This document shows positions 6,624 through 14,357 of a stretch of 33,420 nt of DNA, one piece after another. Source of the DNA: Oscillospiraceae bacterium (lineage in GTDB: Bacteria > Bacillota > Clostridia > Oscillospirales > Oscillospiraceae). The stretch lies in contig JAAWBZ010000076.1 in NCBI GenBank assembly GCA_022792945.1, positions 1 to 33,420 on the forward strand, in the 5' to 3' direction. The stretch's first letter is position 1; every line of letters begins with the position of its first letter. The notes below the pieces were generated by a model that was given only the letters and a program-made list of their open reading frames with translations, ran no database searches and was not told the origin of the DNA. Position numbers and translations under genes: made by a program.

Positions 6624-7745
6624 ATGACCGAACGTCAGCGCATTCTGGCCGTCTACCGCGGAGAGACCCCCGATCAGGTCCCTCTGATGCTGGATCTGAG
6701 CCACTACTACTACCATCGCTTTCAGAAGGACTGGGACCTGTGCAGGGGCTACGCCCAGCCGGAATCGGACATGATTCAGTTCAACAAACAGATGAAGGCC
6801 GGCTTTTATATGCCCAACCAGTCCATCTTCTTCCGGGCGCACACGGCCCCGGACGTGACGTCCACCGTCCGGCGCATCCGGACGCACGGCCCCGACGAGA
6901 TCGCCTGGCGCTGCGACACGCCCCTGGGCAGCATCGAGCGGGTGCGGGTGTGGAACGCGCCGTCCTACTCCTGGGCCATCCGGCGCTGGGGCGTGGAGAC
7001 GGAGCAGGACCTGGAGGTCCTGGGGCGCGCTCTGTCCACGCAGACCTTCGAGCCGGTGTGGGACAGCTACCGCGCCTGGGAGGCGGAGGCCGGCGAGGAT
7101 GGGGTCGTGTACATCATCGCCGGCTACAGCGCCATGGGTCAGCTGCTCAACTACTGGATGGGTGTGGAGAACACCATTTACGCGGCCATGGACTGGCCGG
7201 ACACCCTGCACGCGGTGGTGGACGCCATCAACGAGAACAACCTCAATCTGATCCGCCTGCTGGCCCAGTCGCCGGCGCCGGTGATCTGTATGGGGGACAA
7301 CTTCTCCTCGGACGTGCAGTCGCCGGCGTTCTTTGCGGAGTGGTCGGCGGACTACTACGGCCGGGCCATCGACATTCTCCACGCGGCGGGAAAGAAGGTG
7401 GCGGTCCACGTGGACGGCAAGCTCCGCAACGCCATCGCCATGATCCGGGACGTGGGCGCGGACGCCATCGACGCGGTGACGCCGGGGTCCGTGGGCGCTT
7501 ACACGCCGCAGCAGTGCCGGGACGAGGCGGGGGACAAGCTGATCCTGTCCGGCGGCATTCCCAATGAGCTGTGGCTGCCGGAGTTTCCCATGGCGCATTT
7601 TGAGCGGGCGGTGCTGGACTGGCTGGACCTGCGGGAGCGGAGCAGCGCGCTGATCTCCGCCGCCGGCGACCAGGTCCCCCCCGGCGCGGAGGAGCGCCGC
7701 ATCCACCGGATGCGCGAGCTGGTGGATCAGTACGGAAGGTATTAA
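6624..7745 (+). CDS. Uroporphyrinogen decarboxylase (UroD)-family protein
   Basis: This 373-residue protein has the UroD/corrinoid methyltransferase fold: the start MTERQRILAVYRGETPDQVP, a central IIAGYSAMGQLLNYWMG, HVDGKLRNAIAMIRDVGADA with AIDAVTP, and LSGGIPN near the C-terminus. Members either decarboxylate uroporphyrinogen III or, more often in anaerobes, move methyl groups to or from corrinoid proteins. The MtaA/MtbA-type HxC zinc motif is replaced by HVD, so a zinc-thiolate methyltransferase role is uncertain. No corrinoid protein gene is nearby. The ATG at 6624 has AAAGGAAC upstream. The divergent AraC gene suggests substrate-induced expression. True haem biosynthesis is unlikely given this regulator and the lack of hem genes nearby. 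Confidence 0.85.
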   Translation: MTERQRILAVYRGETPDQVPLMLDLSHYYYHRFQKDWDLCRGYAQPESDMIQFNKQMKAGFYMPNQSIFFRAHTAPDVTSTVRRIRTHGPDEIAWRCDTPLGSIERVRVWNAPSYSWAIRRWGVETEQDLEVLGRALSTQTFEPVWDSYRAWEAEAGEDGVVYIIAGYSAMGQLLNYWMGVENTIYAAMDWPDTLHAVVDAINENNLNLIRLLAQSPAPVICMGDNFSSDVQSPAFFAEWSADYYGRAIDILHAAGKKVAVHVDGKLRNAIAMIRDVGADAIDAVTPGSVGAYTPQQCRDEAGDKLILSGGIPNELWLPEFPMAHFERAVLDWLDLRERSSALISAAGDQVPPGAEERRIHRMRELVDQYGRY

Positions 7746-7855
7746 AACCGGCTCTGAAGGCGCACATTTCCGGCCGGCGCCTGCTGCGGACAGATACGCC
7801 CAGAGGCCATTGCAGGCAGCCGGTCTGTTCCAAACGTAAAATCTCCCCACCCCTT

Positions 7856-7892
7856 GGCAGGGCACGCTGCGGACGGCGTGCCCTGCCGTCTT
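7856..7892 (+). terminator. Terminator-like hairpin downstream of the UroD-family gene
   Basis: GGCAGGGCACGC pairs with GCGTGCCCTGCC around a short loop and is followed by GTCTTT. It lies about 110 bases after the stop. The rest of 7746-7966 shows no gene. Confidence 0.65.
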
Positions 7893-7966
7893 TGGCTGCC
7901 GCATACGCCCAATCGCCGCCGGTCTCGGCGGCCTTGCAAAAGGATGGAAAAACTTTTTCCTGCGTT

Positions 7967-7995
7967 TTGACATCCGGCGCAAAAAACGCTACAAT
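7967..7995 (+). promoter_or_regulatory. Sigma-A promoter for the CYTH-GNAT operon
   Basis: TTGACA (7967-7972), a 17-base spacer and TACAAT (7990-7995) stand about 30 bases before the start codon. Confidence 0.85.
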
Positions 7996-8028
7996 AGTGC
8001 CACACCACTGACAAAGGAAGCAATGCAT

Positions 8029-9078
8029 ATGGAGCTGGAACTCAAGTATCGCGTACCCTGCCGCGCCGTTTTGGAGCAGCTTGTGGCCGGCGCGGCTTTG
8101 GAATGGCGGGAGATTGCCATGGAAACCGTCTACTACGACACGCCGGACCGCGCGCTCGGCGCGCGCCGCTGGACGCTGCGCCTGCGGCGGGAGGGCGGCG
8201 TGCCGGTGCTCTGCTGCAAAACCCCCGGCGGCACGGTACACGGCGTACAGGCCCGGGGGGAATGGGAGTGCCCGGGGGACGATCCCGCCGCGGGCATCGC
8301 ACGGCTCGTCCGGCTGGGCGCGCCGGCGGAGCTGGCAGAATTGGCGGCGGACGGGCTCGTGCCCCTCTGCGGCGCGCGGTTCACCCGGCGGGCCGCCCGG
8401 GTGCGGCTGGACGGCGCCGAGGCTGAGCTGGCGGCGGACTGCGGCGTCCTCACCGGCGGCGGCTGGGCCATGCCCTTCTTCGAGCTGGAGGCCGAGCACA
8501 AGGCAGGCGACCCCGCTGTCTCCATCGCCTGCGGCGAGGCCCTGGTCCGCCGGTACGGCCTGGAGGCCGAGCCGCGGAGCAAGTTTCAGCGGGCCTTCGC
8601 CCTCTGCGGCCGTGAGGCGGTCTGCGTTCAGGCCGCGCCGGCGGAGGCCGGGGCCGTCCACGACCTGGTGCAGCGGAGCATCCAGGCCGTCTATCCCCGC
8701 TGCTATCCGGCCCAGGCGGTGGACTTCTTCCGCGCCCTCCACAGCCCGGAGGCCATCGCCGCCGACGTTGCGGCGGGGGAGGTCCTGCTGCTGCGCGTGG
8801 ACGGCAGCCTCGCCGCCACGGCCAGCCGCCGGGGGCATCACGTCTCCCGGCTGTACGTGGACCCGGCGTGGGCCGGGCAGGGGTGCGGCGGGTACCTGAT
8901 GGACCGGCTGGAGGCCGAGATCGCCGGGGAAGGCGGCGCGGCGCGGGTGGAGGCGTCCCTCCCCGCGGCCCACTTCTATGAGCGCCGGGGCTACCGCACC
9001 ATCGCCCACCGGTCCCTGCCTCTGGCGGACGGGGCGGTGCTGGTGTACGAGGAGATGGAAAAGGCATGGAACGGCTGA
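8029..9078 (+). CDS. CYTH-domain / GNAT acetyltransferase fusion protein
   Basis: The 349-residue protein joins two enzymes. Residues 1-195 form a CYTH (triphosphate tunnel) domain: it starts with the metal-binding ExExK pattern (MELELKYRV) and keeps the tunnel strands TLRLRREGG, CCKTPGG, FFELEAE and SKFQRAF. CYTH enzymes cut inorganic triphosphate, thiamine triphosphate or make cAMP; which applies here is not readable. Residues 200-349 form a GNAT acetyltransferase with motif A (HHVSRLYVDPAWAGQGCGGY) and the final HFYERRGYRT. The ATG at 8029 gives better spacing to AAAGGAAG than the ATG two codons earlier. Its end overlaps the next gene by 13 bases. The pairing suggests linked phosphate and acetyl transfer, but this is inference. 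Confidence 0.85.
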   Translation: MELELKYRVPCRAVLEQLVAGAALEWREIAMETVYYDTPDRALGARRWTLRLRREGGVPVLCCKTPGGTVHGVQARGEWECPGDDPAAGIARLVRLGAPAELAELAADGLVPLCGARFTRRAARVRLDGAEAELAADCGVLTGGGWAMPFFELEAEHKAGDPAVSIACGEALVRRYGLEAEPRSKFQRAFALCGREAVCVQAAPAEAGAVHDLVQRSIQAVYPRCYPAQAVDFFRALHSPEAIAADVAAGEVLLLRVDGSLAATASRRGHHVSRLYVDPAWAGQGCGGYLMDRLEAEIAGEGGAARVEASLPAAHFYERRGYRTIAHRSLPLADGAVLVYEEMEKAWNG

Positions 9079-9506
9079 TCGCGGCACTGTGGAGCGCCAA
9101 TGCCGCCGCGGGCTACGCGGCGCTGGACCGGCTGCTGGAGATGAGCCGGAAATCGGACGCGGTGTACGCTTGCATGGACGAATTTTTCGCGCGGCTGGGT
9201 TGCGGCAGCTCCTACGTCCGCATCCGCGCCCTGGCTCTGATCGTGGCCAACGCCCCCTGGGACGCCGCGGGGCACATCGACCGGCGGATCGGCGAAATTC
9301 TCTCGCACCTCCGCGACCCGCGGCCCGTCACCGCCCGGCGGCTGATCCAGGACCTTCCCGCCCTGGTCCGGGCCAAGCCGGCGCTGCGCGGGGCGGTGCT
9401 GGAGGCCCTCCGCGCCGGGGCCGCGCCGTTCTATGCGCCCAGTATGCGCCCGCTGGTGGCGGCTGACATGGAAAAGGCCCTGCGGGCCATTGAGGCGGAA
9501 GCCTGA
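9066..9506 (+). CDS. Small HEAT-like helical repeat protein
   Basis: The 146-residue, Ala/Leu/Arg-rich protein has no signal peptide. It reads as paired helices, such as AAGYAALDRLLEMSRKSDAV, SYVRIRALALIVANAP and ARRLIQDLPALVRAKPALRG, in the manner of HEAT or PBS-lyase repeats, which are protein-binding scaffolds. It overlaps the CYTH-GNAT gene by 13 bases, so the two are translationally coupled. I do not recognise a specific family; similar small proteins are found next to enzymes in Clostridia. Confidence 0.7.
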   Translation: MERLIAALWSANAAAGYAALDRLLEMSRKSDAVYACMDEFFARLGCGSSYVRIRALALIVANAPWDAAGHIDRRIGEILSHLRDPRPVTARRLIQDLPALVRAKPALRGAVLEALRAGAAPFYAPSMRPLVAADMEKALRAIEAEA

Positions 9507-9519
9507 AAGGAGTACCATC

Positions 9520-9732
9520 ATGCCCTATGTAACCGTAGAATGCGGCGCGCTGAGCGCCGCGCAGAAGGAGGCCCTGATCCGGCGGCTGACCGAGACCGCC
9601 GCGGAGATTATGCAGGTCCCCCGGGAATTTTTCGCCGTGACCATCAAGGAGCTGCCCGACCAGAATTTCGGCATCGGCGGCAGGAGCATCGACCAGGTCA
9701 AGGCGGACTACCGAAAGGAGCACACCCTATGA
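9520..9732 (+). CDS. 4-oxalocrotonate tautomerase-like protein
   Basis: The 70-residue protein begins MPYVTVECGALSAAQKEAL, so after removal of Met the catalytic Pro1 of the tautomerase superfamily is exposed. The rest (FAVTIKELPDQNFGIGG, SIDQVKA) fits the beta-alpha-beta fold. Family members catalyse keto-enol tautomerisation or related reactions in small oligomers. AAAGGAG is eight bases upstream. Its stop overlaps the start of the metallo-hydrolase gene (ATGA). The substrate cannot be predicted; there is no aromatic degradation cluster here. Confidence 0.88.
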   Translation: MPYVTVECGALSAAQKEALIRRLTETAAEIMQVPREFFAVTIKELPDQNFGIGGRSIDQVKADYRKEHTL

Positions 9733-10787
9733 AAAGGACTTGGGCGCGGCTCCTGGCGGCGCTGCTGCTGGCCGCTTTTCTGACAGCCTGCGGTTTTTTG
9801 CCGCAGGCCCAGCCGCCGGCGGCGGCGCCGGTGGAAACGGCGGAGGACGGATTTTCCATTTTATTCCTGGATGTGGGCCAGGCGGACGCCATGCTGCTCA
9901 CCTGCGGCGCGGCGCACATGCTGGTGGACGGCGGCAACGCGGAGGACTCCAATCTGGTGGCATCGGTGCTGGCGCAGCGGGGCATTGAGACGCTGGACTA
10001 TGTGGTCTGCACCCACGCCCACGAGGACCACGCGGGGGGCCTCTCCGGCGCGCTGCGCACGGTGGAGGCCGAGACGATCTTGGCCCCGGTGACGGCGGCG
10101 GAGAACCGCCCCTTCACCAGCTTTGCCGAGGCCGCCGCGGCCCAGGGCGTCCCCATCACCGTGCCGTCCGCGGACGAGACCTTTGCCCTGGGGGACGCCC
10201 AGGTGGAGATTCTGGGGCCGCGGGAGGACTACAGCGAGACCAACAACACCTCTCTGGTGCTGATGGTGACGTATGGGGAGACGCGCTTTCTGCTGACCGG
10301 CGACATGGAGGCCAAGGCCGAGCGCGACCTCATCGAGGCCGGGTGCGATCTGGACGCGGACCTTCTGAAGGTGGGGCACCACGGCAGCAGCACGTCCACC
10401 TCCTATGTGTTTCTCAACGAGGTGATGCCGCGGTACGCGGTGATCCAGTGCGGGAAGGACAACGACTACGGCCACCCCCACGAGGAGGTCCTCAGCCGCC
10501 TGCGGGACGCGGACGTGCAGCTGTACCGCACCGATCTGCAGGGGGATATTCTGGCTGTGTCCGACGGCGTGACCATCACGGTGACGACGGACCGCAACGC
10601 GGACGCCGAGACCAACCCCACGGCCCAGGCGCCGGAGGCGGATTACTACATTGGCAACACCCGCTCGCAGAAATTCCACCGCCCCGCCTGCGGCAGCCTT
10701 CCCGCGGAGCAGAACCGGATCTTGTTCGAGGAGCGCGCCGAGGCTGTGGCGGCGGGCTATGCCCCCTGCGGGCAGTGTAAGCCGTAG
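9729..10787 (+). CDS. ComEC/Rec2-like metallo-beta-lactamase-fold lipoprotein with Ada-like tail
   Basis: The 352-residue protein has a lipoprotein signal peptide with lipobox LTAC (Cys21). A metallo-beta-lactamase-fold domain like the C-terminal part of ComEC follows: ILFLDVGQADAML, VDGGN, THAHEDHAGG (95-104), LLTGDMEAKAERDL, LLKVGHHGSSTSTS. The last 45 residues (YIGNTRSQKFHRPACGSLP to YAPCGQCKP) resemble the zinc-binding Cys region of Ada proteins. ComEC nuclease-like domains are thought to degrade the non-transported DNA strand; free-standing lipoproteins of this kind may be extracellular nucleases or phosphodiesterases. The ATG at 9729 overlaps the previous stop. No competence channel genes are nearby, so a role in DNA uptake is not supported by context. 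Confidence 0.88.
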   Translation: MKRTWARLLAALLLAAFLTACGFLPQAQPPAAAPVETAEDGFSILFLDVGQADAMLLTCGAAHMLVDGGNAEDSNLVASVLAQRGIETLDYVVCTHAHEDHAGGLSGALRTVEAETILAPVTAAENRPFTSFAEAAAAQGVPITVPSADETFALGDAQVEILGPREDYSETNNTSLVLMVTYGETRFLLTGDMEAKAERDLIEAGCDLDADLLKVGHHGSSTSTSYVFLNEVMPRYAVIQCGKDNDYGHPHEEVLSRLRDADVQLYRTDLQGDILAVSDGVTITVTTDRNADAETNPTAQAPEADYYIGNTRSQKFHRPACGSLPAEQNRILFEERAEAVAAGYAPCGQCKP

Positions 10788-10823
10788 GGAAAGCCGCCGC
10801 GGAGCTATCGCGGCGGCTTTCCC
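10787..10823. terminator. Hairpin between converging genes
   Basis: GGGAAAGCCGCCGCG pairs perfectly with CGCGGCGGCTTTCCC around a 7-base loop. It starts at the last base of the metallo-hydrolase gene and overlaps the end of the araC gene on the other strand. The U-tract is short (CCCTC), so strength rests on the stem. Confidence 0.65.
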
Positions 10824-11668
10824 TCGCGGCGGATCTCGGAAGGGCTTTTGCCGGTGGCGCGCTTGATGAATGCACTGAAGTTCGCCGGTGAGCTGTAGCC
10901 CACCATTTCCGAGATCTCCGTGATGCTCCGGTCGCTGCTGAGCAGGTAGTCCAGCGCGTTGGTCAGGCGGATGTCCAGCAGCTTCTCCCGGTAGCTCATA
11001 TGGTAGCGCTTCTGCAAAATCCGGTCCAGCTGGCGGGTGCTGATGTGCAGCTGCTGGGCCAGGTACTCGTTGCCGTTGTTCCAGTCGTAGTGCAGGTTGA
11101 AAAACTCGTCGATGATGAACGAGGCCGTGCTGGCTGTCTGGCGGGCGGGGCCGTGGATGGTGATGGGGTCGGCCAGCTCGTCGTAGATGCCCAGGATCAT
11201 CAGGATCGTCTGCGCCTTGAGCCGCTCCGCATCCCAGAAGGTGCTGGGCTCCTCCTTCACCAGCGCCGCGATGCTCCGGAGGGTTCCCTCCAGCTGCCGG
11301 GTGGAGAGGACCGCGCCCTCCTGGGCGTAGAAGGCCGCCGAAAGGCTGGCCGCCTCCTTCTGGCGGATGGTCTCCGGCCGGGGCAGGCTGAAGGAGACGC
11401 ACATCTTCTCCAGTCCCGCGGAGGGCGCGCGGACTGAGTGGTATACCCCCGGCGCGACGATGACGCCCTGGTTCGCGCTGATCTCGTAGTCTTCGCCGCC
11501 GACCCGGATCACCGCCGAGCCGCCCAGCACCGCGTGAAGCTCAAAGCTGGAATGGCGGTGGACGTGGTAGGCCGCGCCGTCCTCCTCCACATAGCCGGGC
11601 GTGACGGCGTAGATCTGGCAGGGGACGCCGCTGAGGGCAAAATCCAGAAGATAGTTCCGCTGTTCCAT
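10805..11668 (-). CDS. AraC-family transcriptional regulator of the amino sugar locus
   Basis: The 287-residue protein has an N-terminal cupin domain (YHVHRHSSFELHAVLGG, QGVIVAPGVYHSV) and a C-terminal AraC DNA-binding domain (LHISTRQLDRILQKRYHMSY, MVGYSSPANFSAFIKRATGK). The ATG at 11668 has AGGAGGTG seven bases upstream. It is divergent from the solute-binding protein gene across 279 bases, the common arrangement for a local activator of a sugar uptake and catabolic operon. The ligand is presumably an intermediate of that pathway. Its C-terminal domain is strikingly similar to the AraC protein at 5639-6454, so the two may be paralogues. Confidence 0.92.
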   Translation of the reverse strand: MEQRNYLLDFALSGVPCQIYAVTPGYVEEDGAAYHVHRHSSFELHAVLGGSAVIRVGGEDYEISANQGVIVAPGVYHSVRAPSAGLEKMCVSFSLPRPETIRQKEAASLSAAFYAQEGAVLSTRQLEGTLRSIAALVKEEPSTFWDAERLKAQTILMILGIYDELADPITIHGPARQTASTASFIIDEFFNLHYDWNNGNEYLAQQLHISTRQLDRILQKRYHMSYREKLLDIRLTNALDYLLSSDRSITEISEMVGYSSPANFSAFIKRATGKSPSEIRREGKPPR

Positions 11669-11711
11669 ATTCGCACCTCCTGCGGGGCTTTTGGGGGATT
11701 TCTTTGACCAT

Positions 11712-11739
11712 ATTATAAACTATTCACAAAAAATTGCAA
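11712..11739 (-). promoter_or_regulatory. Promoter for the araC gene
   Basis: On the minus strand TTGCAA (11739-11734) and TATAAT (11717-11712) are 16 bases apart, upstream of the araC start. Confidence 0.75.
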
Positions 11740-11803
11740 CTATTTTTGGGAGGATGCTTATGATTTCCTGACACAAACCCCCGAAAGACGTCACCTCGGC
11801 GAG

Positions 11804-11832
11804 TTGCCGAAATGTGGAAAATCTGTTAGATT
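11804..11832 (+). promoter_or_regulatory. Probable promoter of the amino sugar operon
   Basis: TTGCCG (11804-11809) and TAGATT (11827-11832) are 17 bases apart. Both depart from consensus, as expected for a promoter that needs an activator such as the divergent AraC protein. It implies an untranslated leader of roughly 110 bases. Confidence 0.5.
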
Positions 11833-11947
11833 AGTAAGTACAAAACCCAGGAACCGGGAACTTTCCAGAAAGAAAATCAGGGGGCTTACGGTTCCGGGGA
11901 GAGTCCGTGTTTTCTTAAAAGCACAAGAATCTGATGGAGGGTCTATT

Positions 11948-13360
11948 ATGAAAAAGCGCGTTCTTGCATTGTTATTGGCGCTGGTCATGCTGCTGGCTCT
12001 GGCGGCGTGCGGCGGCGATGACACCCAGCCGGCCAACGACGGCGGCAATCAGCCCGCCGCCAGCAACGGCGACAGCAGCAGCAGCGACAGCCCGGTCGAA
12101 GTCCAGCCGGCGACCCCCGCCGACGGCGGCGACCAGGAGCCTGTGACGCTGACGGCGTGGTACTACTATGACGCCGGCGTCGAGGCGGGCTATCAGGCCT
12201 GGGCCGACGCGGTCCATGAGACATACCCCTGGATCACCGTGGCGCTGGAGGAGCTGCCCTATGACTCCGGCCCGGAGAAGTTCACCGTGGCCTGCGCCAC
12301 CGACACCACCCCGGATATGTACTTTGACGGCTACTCCCGCATCAGCGCGGCGGTCCACGGCGGCATCACCATGGACCTGACCGACGTGCTGGCGGACCGC
12401 GCCGACCTCTTCAACGGCGAGATCACCGACGGCGTCATCGACGGCAAGAACCAGTACATCCCCATGTGGGATGGCGGCGGCTACGTCTGGGCCGTCAATC
12501 TGGACCTGGCTGAGGAGCTGGGCGTGAAGGATATGCTGCCCGCCGACTGGAGCCAGTGGTCCTATGACGACGCCCTGGAGATCATGCGTGCGGCCAAGGC
12601 GGCCAACCCCGATATCTATCCCACCGCTCTGTGGGCCGGCTCCAAGTCCTCTGACGCGGCCTACTACAACCTGCTGGTGGCCGCCGGCGCCAAGATCTGC
12701 AACGACGATCTGACCGCCACCGCCGTCAACGGCCCCGAGGCTCTGGAGGCCCTGAACTTCCTCAAGACCATCGTGGATGAGGAGCTGACCCGTCCCGGCT
12801 ACATTACCACCATTGACGAGGAGCTCTACGATCCCTGGAATTCCGGCAAGCTGCTGTTCCGCTTCTCCGCCGGCTTCTCCAATGTCGGTCAGTTTGAGCA
12901 GGACCTGGCGGACGGCATCCGCGCCGACTTTGACTACGACTTCTACGCCGCCCCCACCCCCAAGGGCGACCATGTTCCCAACGGTGTCAGCTGGGGTACC
13001 TACGGCGTGTGCGCCTTCCCCCACGACGGCAATGAGGAGGCTGTGAAGCTGGCTCTGGGTCTGTTCCTGGATGAGCCTTCCTTCCAGAACACCATCCTCA
13101 CCGCCTGGGGCAAGTTCTCCCGCATGACCAACACTACCATCGAGTTCCCCAGCGAGCGTGCCCAGAAGCTGGCCGACCGCGGCGCGGAGTACAGCGCCTA
13201 TACCATCTCCAACTTCGGCATCCTGGAGGGCTGGTGGACCGACTTCCGCGACACCTTCTATCCCCAGCTGCAGGACTTCTACAGCGGCAAGATCGACGCC
13301 CAGACGGTTCTGGACAACTGGTCCGCCAACGCGGACGCGGTGATCGCGGCTGCGCAGTAA
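11948..13360 (+). CDS. ABC transporter sugar-binding lipoprotein (CUT1 type)
   Basis: The 470-residue protein has a lipoprotein signal peptide (lipobox LAAC, Cys21), a Ser/Asp/Pro-rich linker to about residue 65, and a type 1 extracellular solute-binding domain (LTAWYYYDAGVEAGYQAW, CATDTTPDMYFDGYSRIS, YIPMWDGGGYVWAVN, NSGKLLFRFSAGF). It captures a sugar outside the cell and passes it to the two permeases that follow. GGAGGG stands eight bases before the ATG at 11948. Neighbouring enzymes point to a sialic-acid-like or N-acylated amino sugar ligand, but this class is also used for oligosaccharides. No ATPase is in the operon, so a shared MsmX-type ATPase encoded elsewhere is needed. Confidence 0.93.
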   Translation: MKKRVLALLLALVMLLALAACGGDDTQPANDGGNQPAASNGDSSSSDSPVEVQPATPADGGDQEPVTLTAWYYYDAGVEAGYQAWADAVHETYPWITVALEELPYDSGPEKFTVACATDTTPDMYFDGYSRISAAVHGGITMDLTDVLADRADLFNGEITDGVIDGKNQYIPMWDGGGYVWAVNLDLAEELGVKDMLPADWSQWSYDDALEIMRAAKAANPDIYPTALWAGSKSSDAAYYNLLVAAGAKICNDDLTATAVNGPEALEALNFLKTIVDEELTRPGYITTIDEELYDPWNSGKLLFRFSAGFSNVGQFEQDLADGIRADFDYDFYAAPTPKGDHVPNGVSWGTYGVCAFPHDGNEEAVKLALGLFLDEPSFQNTILTAWGKFSRMTNTTIEFPSERAQKLADRGAEYSAYTISNFGILEGWWTDFRDTFYPQLQDFYSGKIDAQTVLDNWSANADAVIAAAQ

Positions 13361-13375
13361 TCTCGAGATTCTCAA

Positions 13376-13406
13376 AAGAACGGGGCGGATTTCCCGCCCC
13401 GTTCTT
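13376..13406 (+). terminator. Intercistronic hairpin after the binding-protein gene
   Basis: A perfect 13-base-pair stem (AAGAACGGGGCGG and its complement) with a 5-base loop lies 16 bases after the binding-protein stop and 30 bases before the permease start. The tail is weak (CCC), so partial termination or 3'-end protection of the upstream message is likelier than a full stop. Confidence 0.7.
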
Positions 13407-13435
13407 CCCAAATACAGCTCGGAAAGGGTGACACT

Positions 13436-14344
13436 ATGCAAAAAACCACACCCAAAGCGCCGAAACCGCATCTTCAGGAACGGCGGAAGGCCCGCTGGGG
13501 CTATTTCTTCTGCCTGCCCTGGCTGGTGCTGTTCCTGATCTTCTATGTATACCCCTTCTTCTACGGCATTATCGTCTCCTTCACCGATTTCAAGATCGGC
13601 AGCATGTCCTGGACGGGCTTTACCAACTACAAGGAGATCGCCGGCAACTACGCCTTCTGGCGCAGCCTTCTGGCGACGCTGTGCTATGCGGTCATCTGCA
13701 TTCCGCTGGAGGTGTTTCTTCCCCTGTGGGCGGCCAACACCCTGCGGCCCCACAGCAACCGGTTCAACACCGTCTCGAAGCTCCTGATCTATCTTCCCGG
13801 CGTGGTCAGCTCCGTGGCGCTGGTCATCGCGTGGAAGGTAATGCTGCTGCCGGACGTGGGCCTGATCTCCCAGGTGCTCAAGCCCTTCGGCCTCGGGCGC
13901 GTGTCGCTGCTGGACAGCGCCGTCACGTCAATCCCCATCATGTCGATACTGATCGTGGCCTGCTGCCTGGGCGCGAACCTCATCATCTACAGCGGCGCGC
14001 TGAACAACATCCCCGCCACCTACTTTGAGGCCGCCGAGCTGGACGGCGCCACCCGCGGCCAGCAGTTCCGGAAGATCACCATGCCCATGCTCCAGCCAAC
14101 CATCGTGTACGTGTTCATCACGTCCACCATCGCCTGCCTCCAGATCTTCGTGATTCCGCAGCTGATGACCAGCGGCGGACCCAACTACACCAGCTCGTCG
14201 CTGCTGATGCTGATCTACAGCAGCGCGTTCTCCAATGGCAAATTCGGCTACGCCTCGGCCATCGGCGTGATCCTCTTCGCCCTGACCGCGGTGATCGCCG
14301 TCATCCAGTTCCGCGTGACCCAGCGCGAGACCATCGAGTATTGA
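13436..14344 (+). CDS. ABC transporter permease, MalF-like
   Basis: The 302-residue membrane protein has about six membrane segments (the first around residues 21-45: FFCLPWLVLFLIFYVYPFFYG). It carries the EAA loop FEAAELDGATRGQQFRKITM, which contacts the ATPase. It is the first of the two permeases of a CUT1 carbohydrate importer. GGAAAGGGTG stands before the ATG at 13436. The second permease gene follows after 13 bases. Confidence 0.93.
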   Translation: MQKTTPKAPKPHLQERRKARWGYFFCLPWLVLFLIFYVYPFFYGIIVSFTDFKIGSMSWTGFTNYKEIAGNYAFWRSLLATLCYAVICIPLEVFLPLWAANTLRPHSNRFNTVSKLLIYLPGVVSSVALVIAWKVMLLPDVGLISQVLKPFGLGRVSLLDSAVTSIPIMSILIVACCLGANLIIYSGALNNIPATYFEAAELDGATRGQQFRKITMPMLQPTIVYVFITSTIACLQIFVIPQLMTSGGPNYTSSSLLMLIYSSAFSNGKFGYASAIGVILFALTAVIAVIQFRVTQRETIEY

Positions 14345-14357
14345 GGAGGGGTGGACT

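Noticed and set aside
11972-13753. Long minus-strand open frame opposite the first binding-protein gene
   Set aside because: Shadow of a high-GC gene on the other strand; low-complexity His/Val/Gly composition and no ribosome site.
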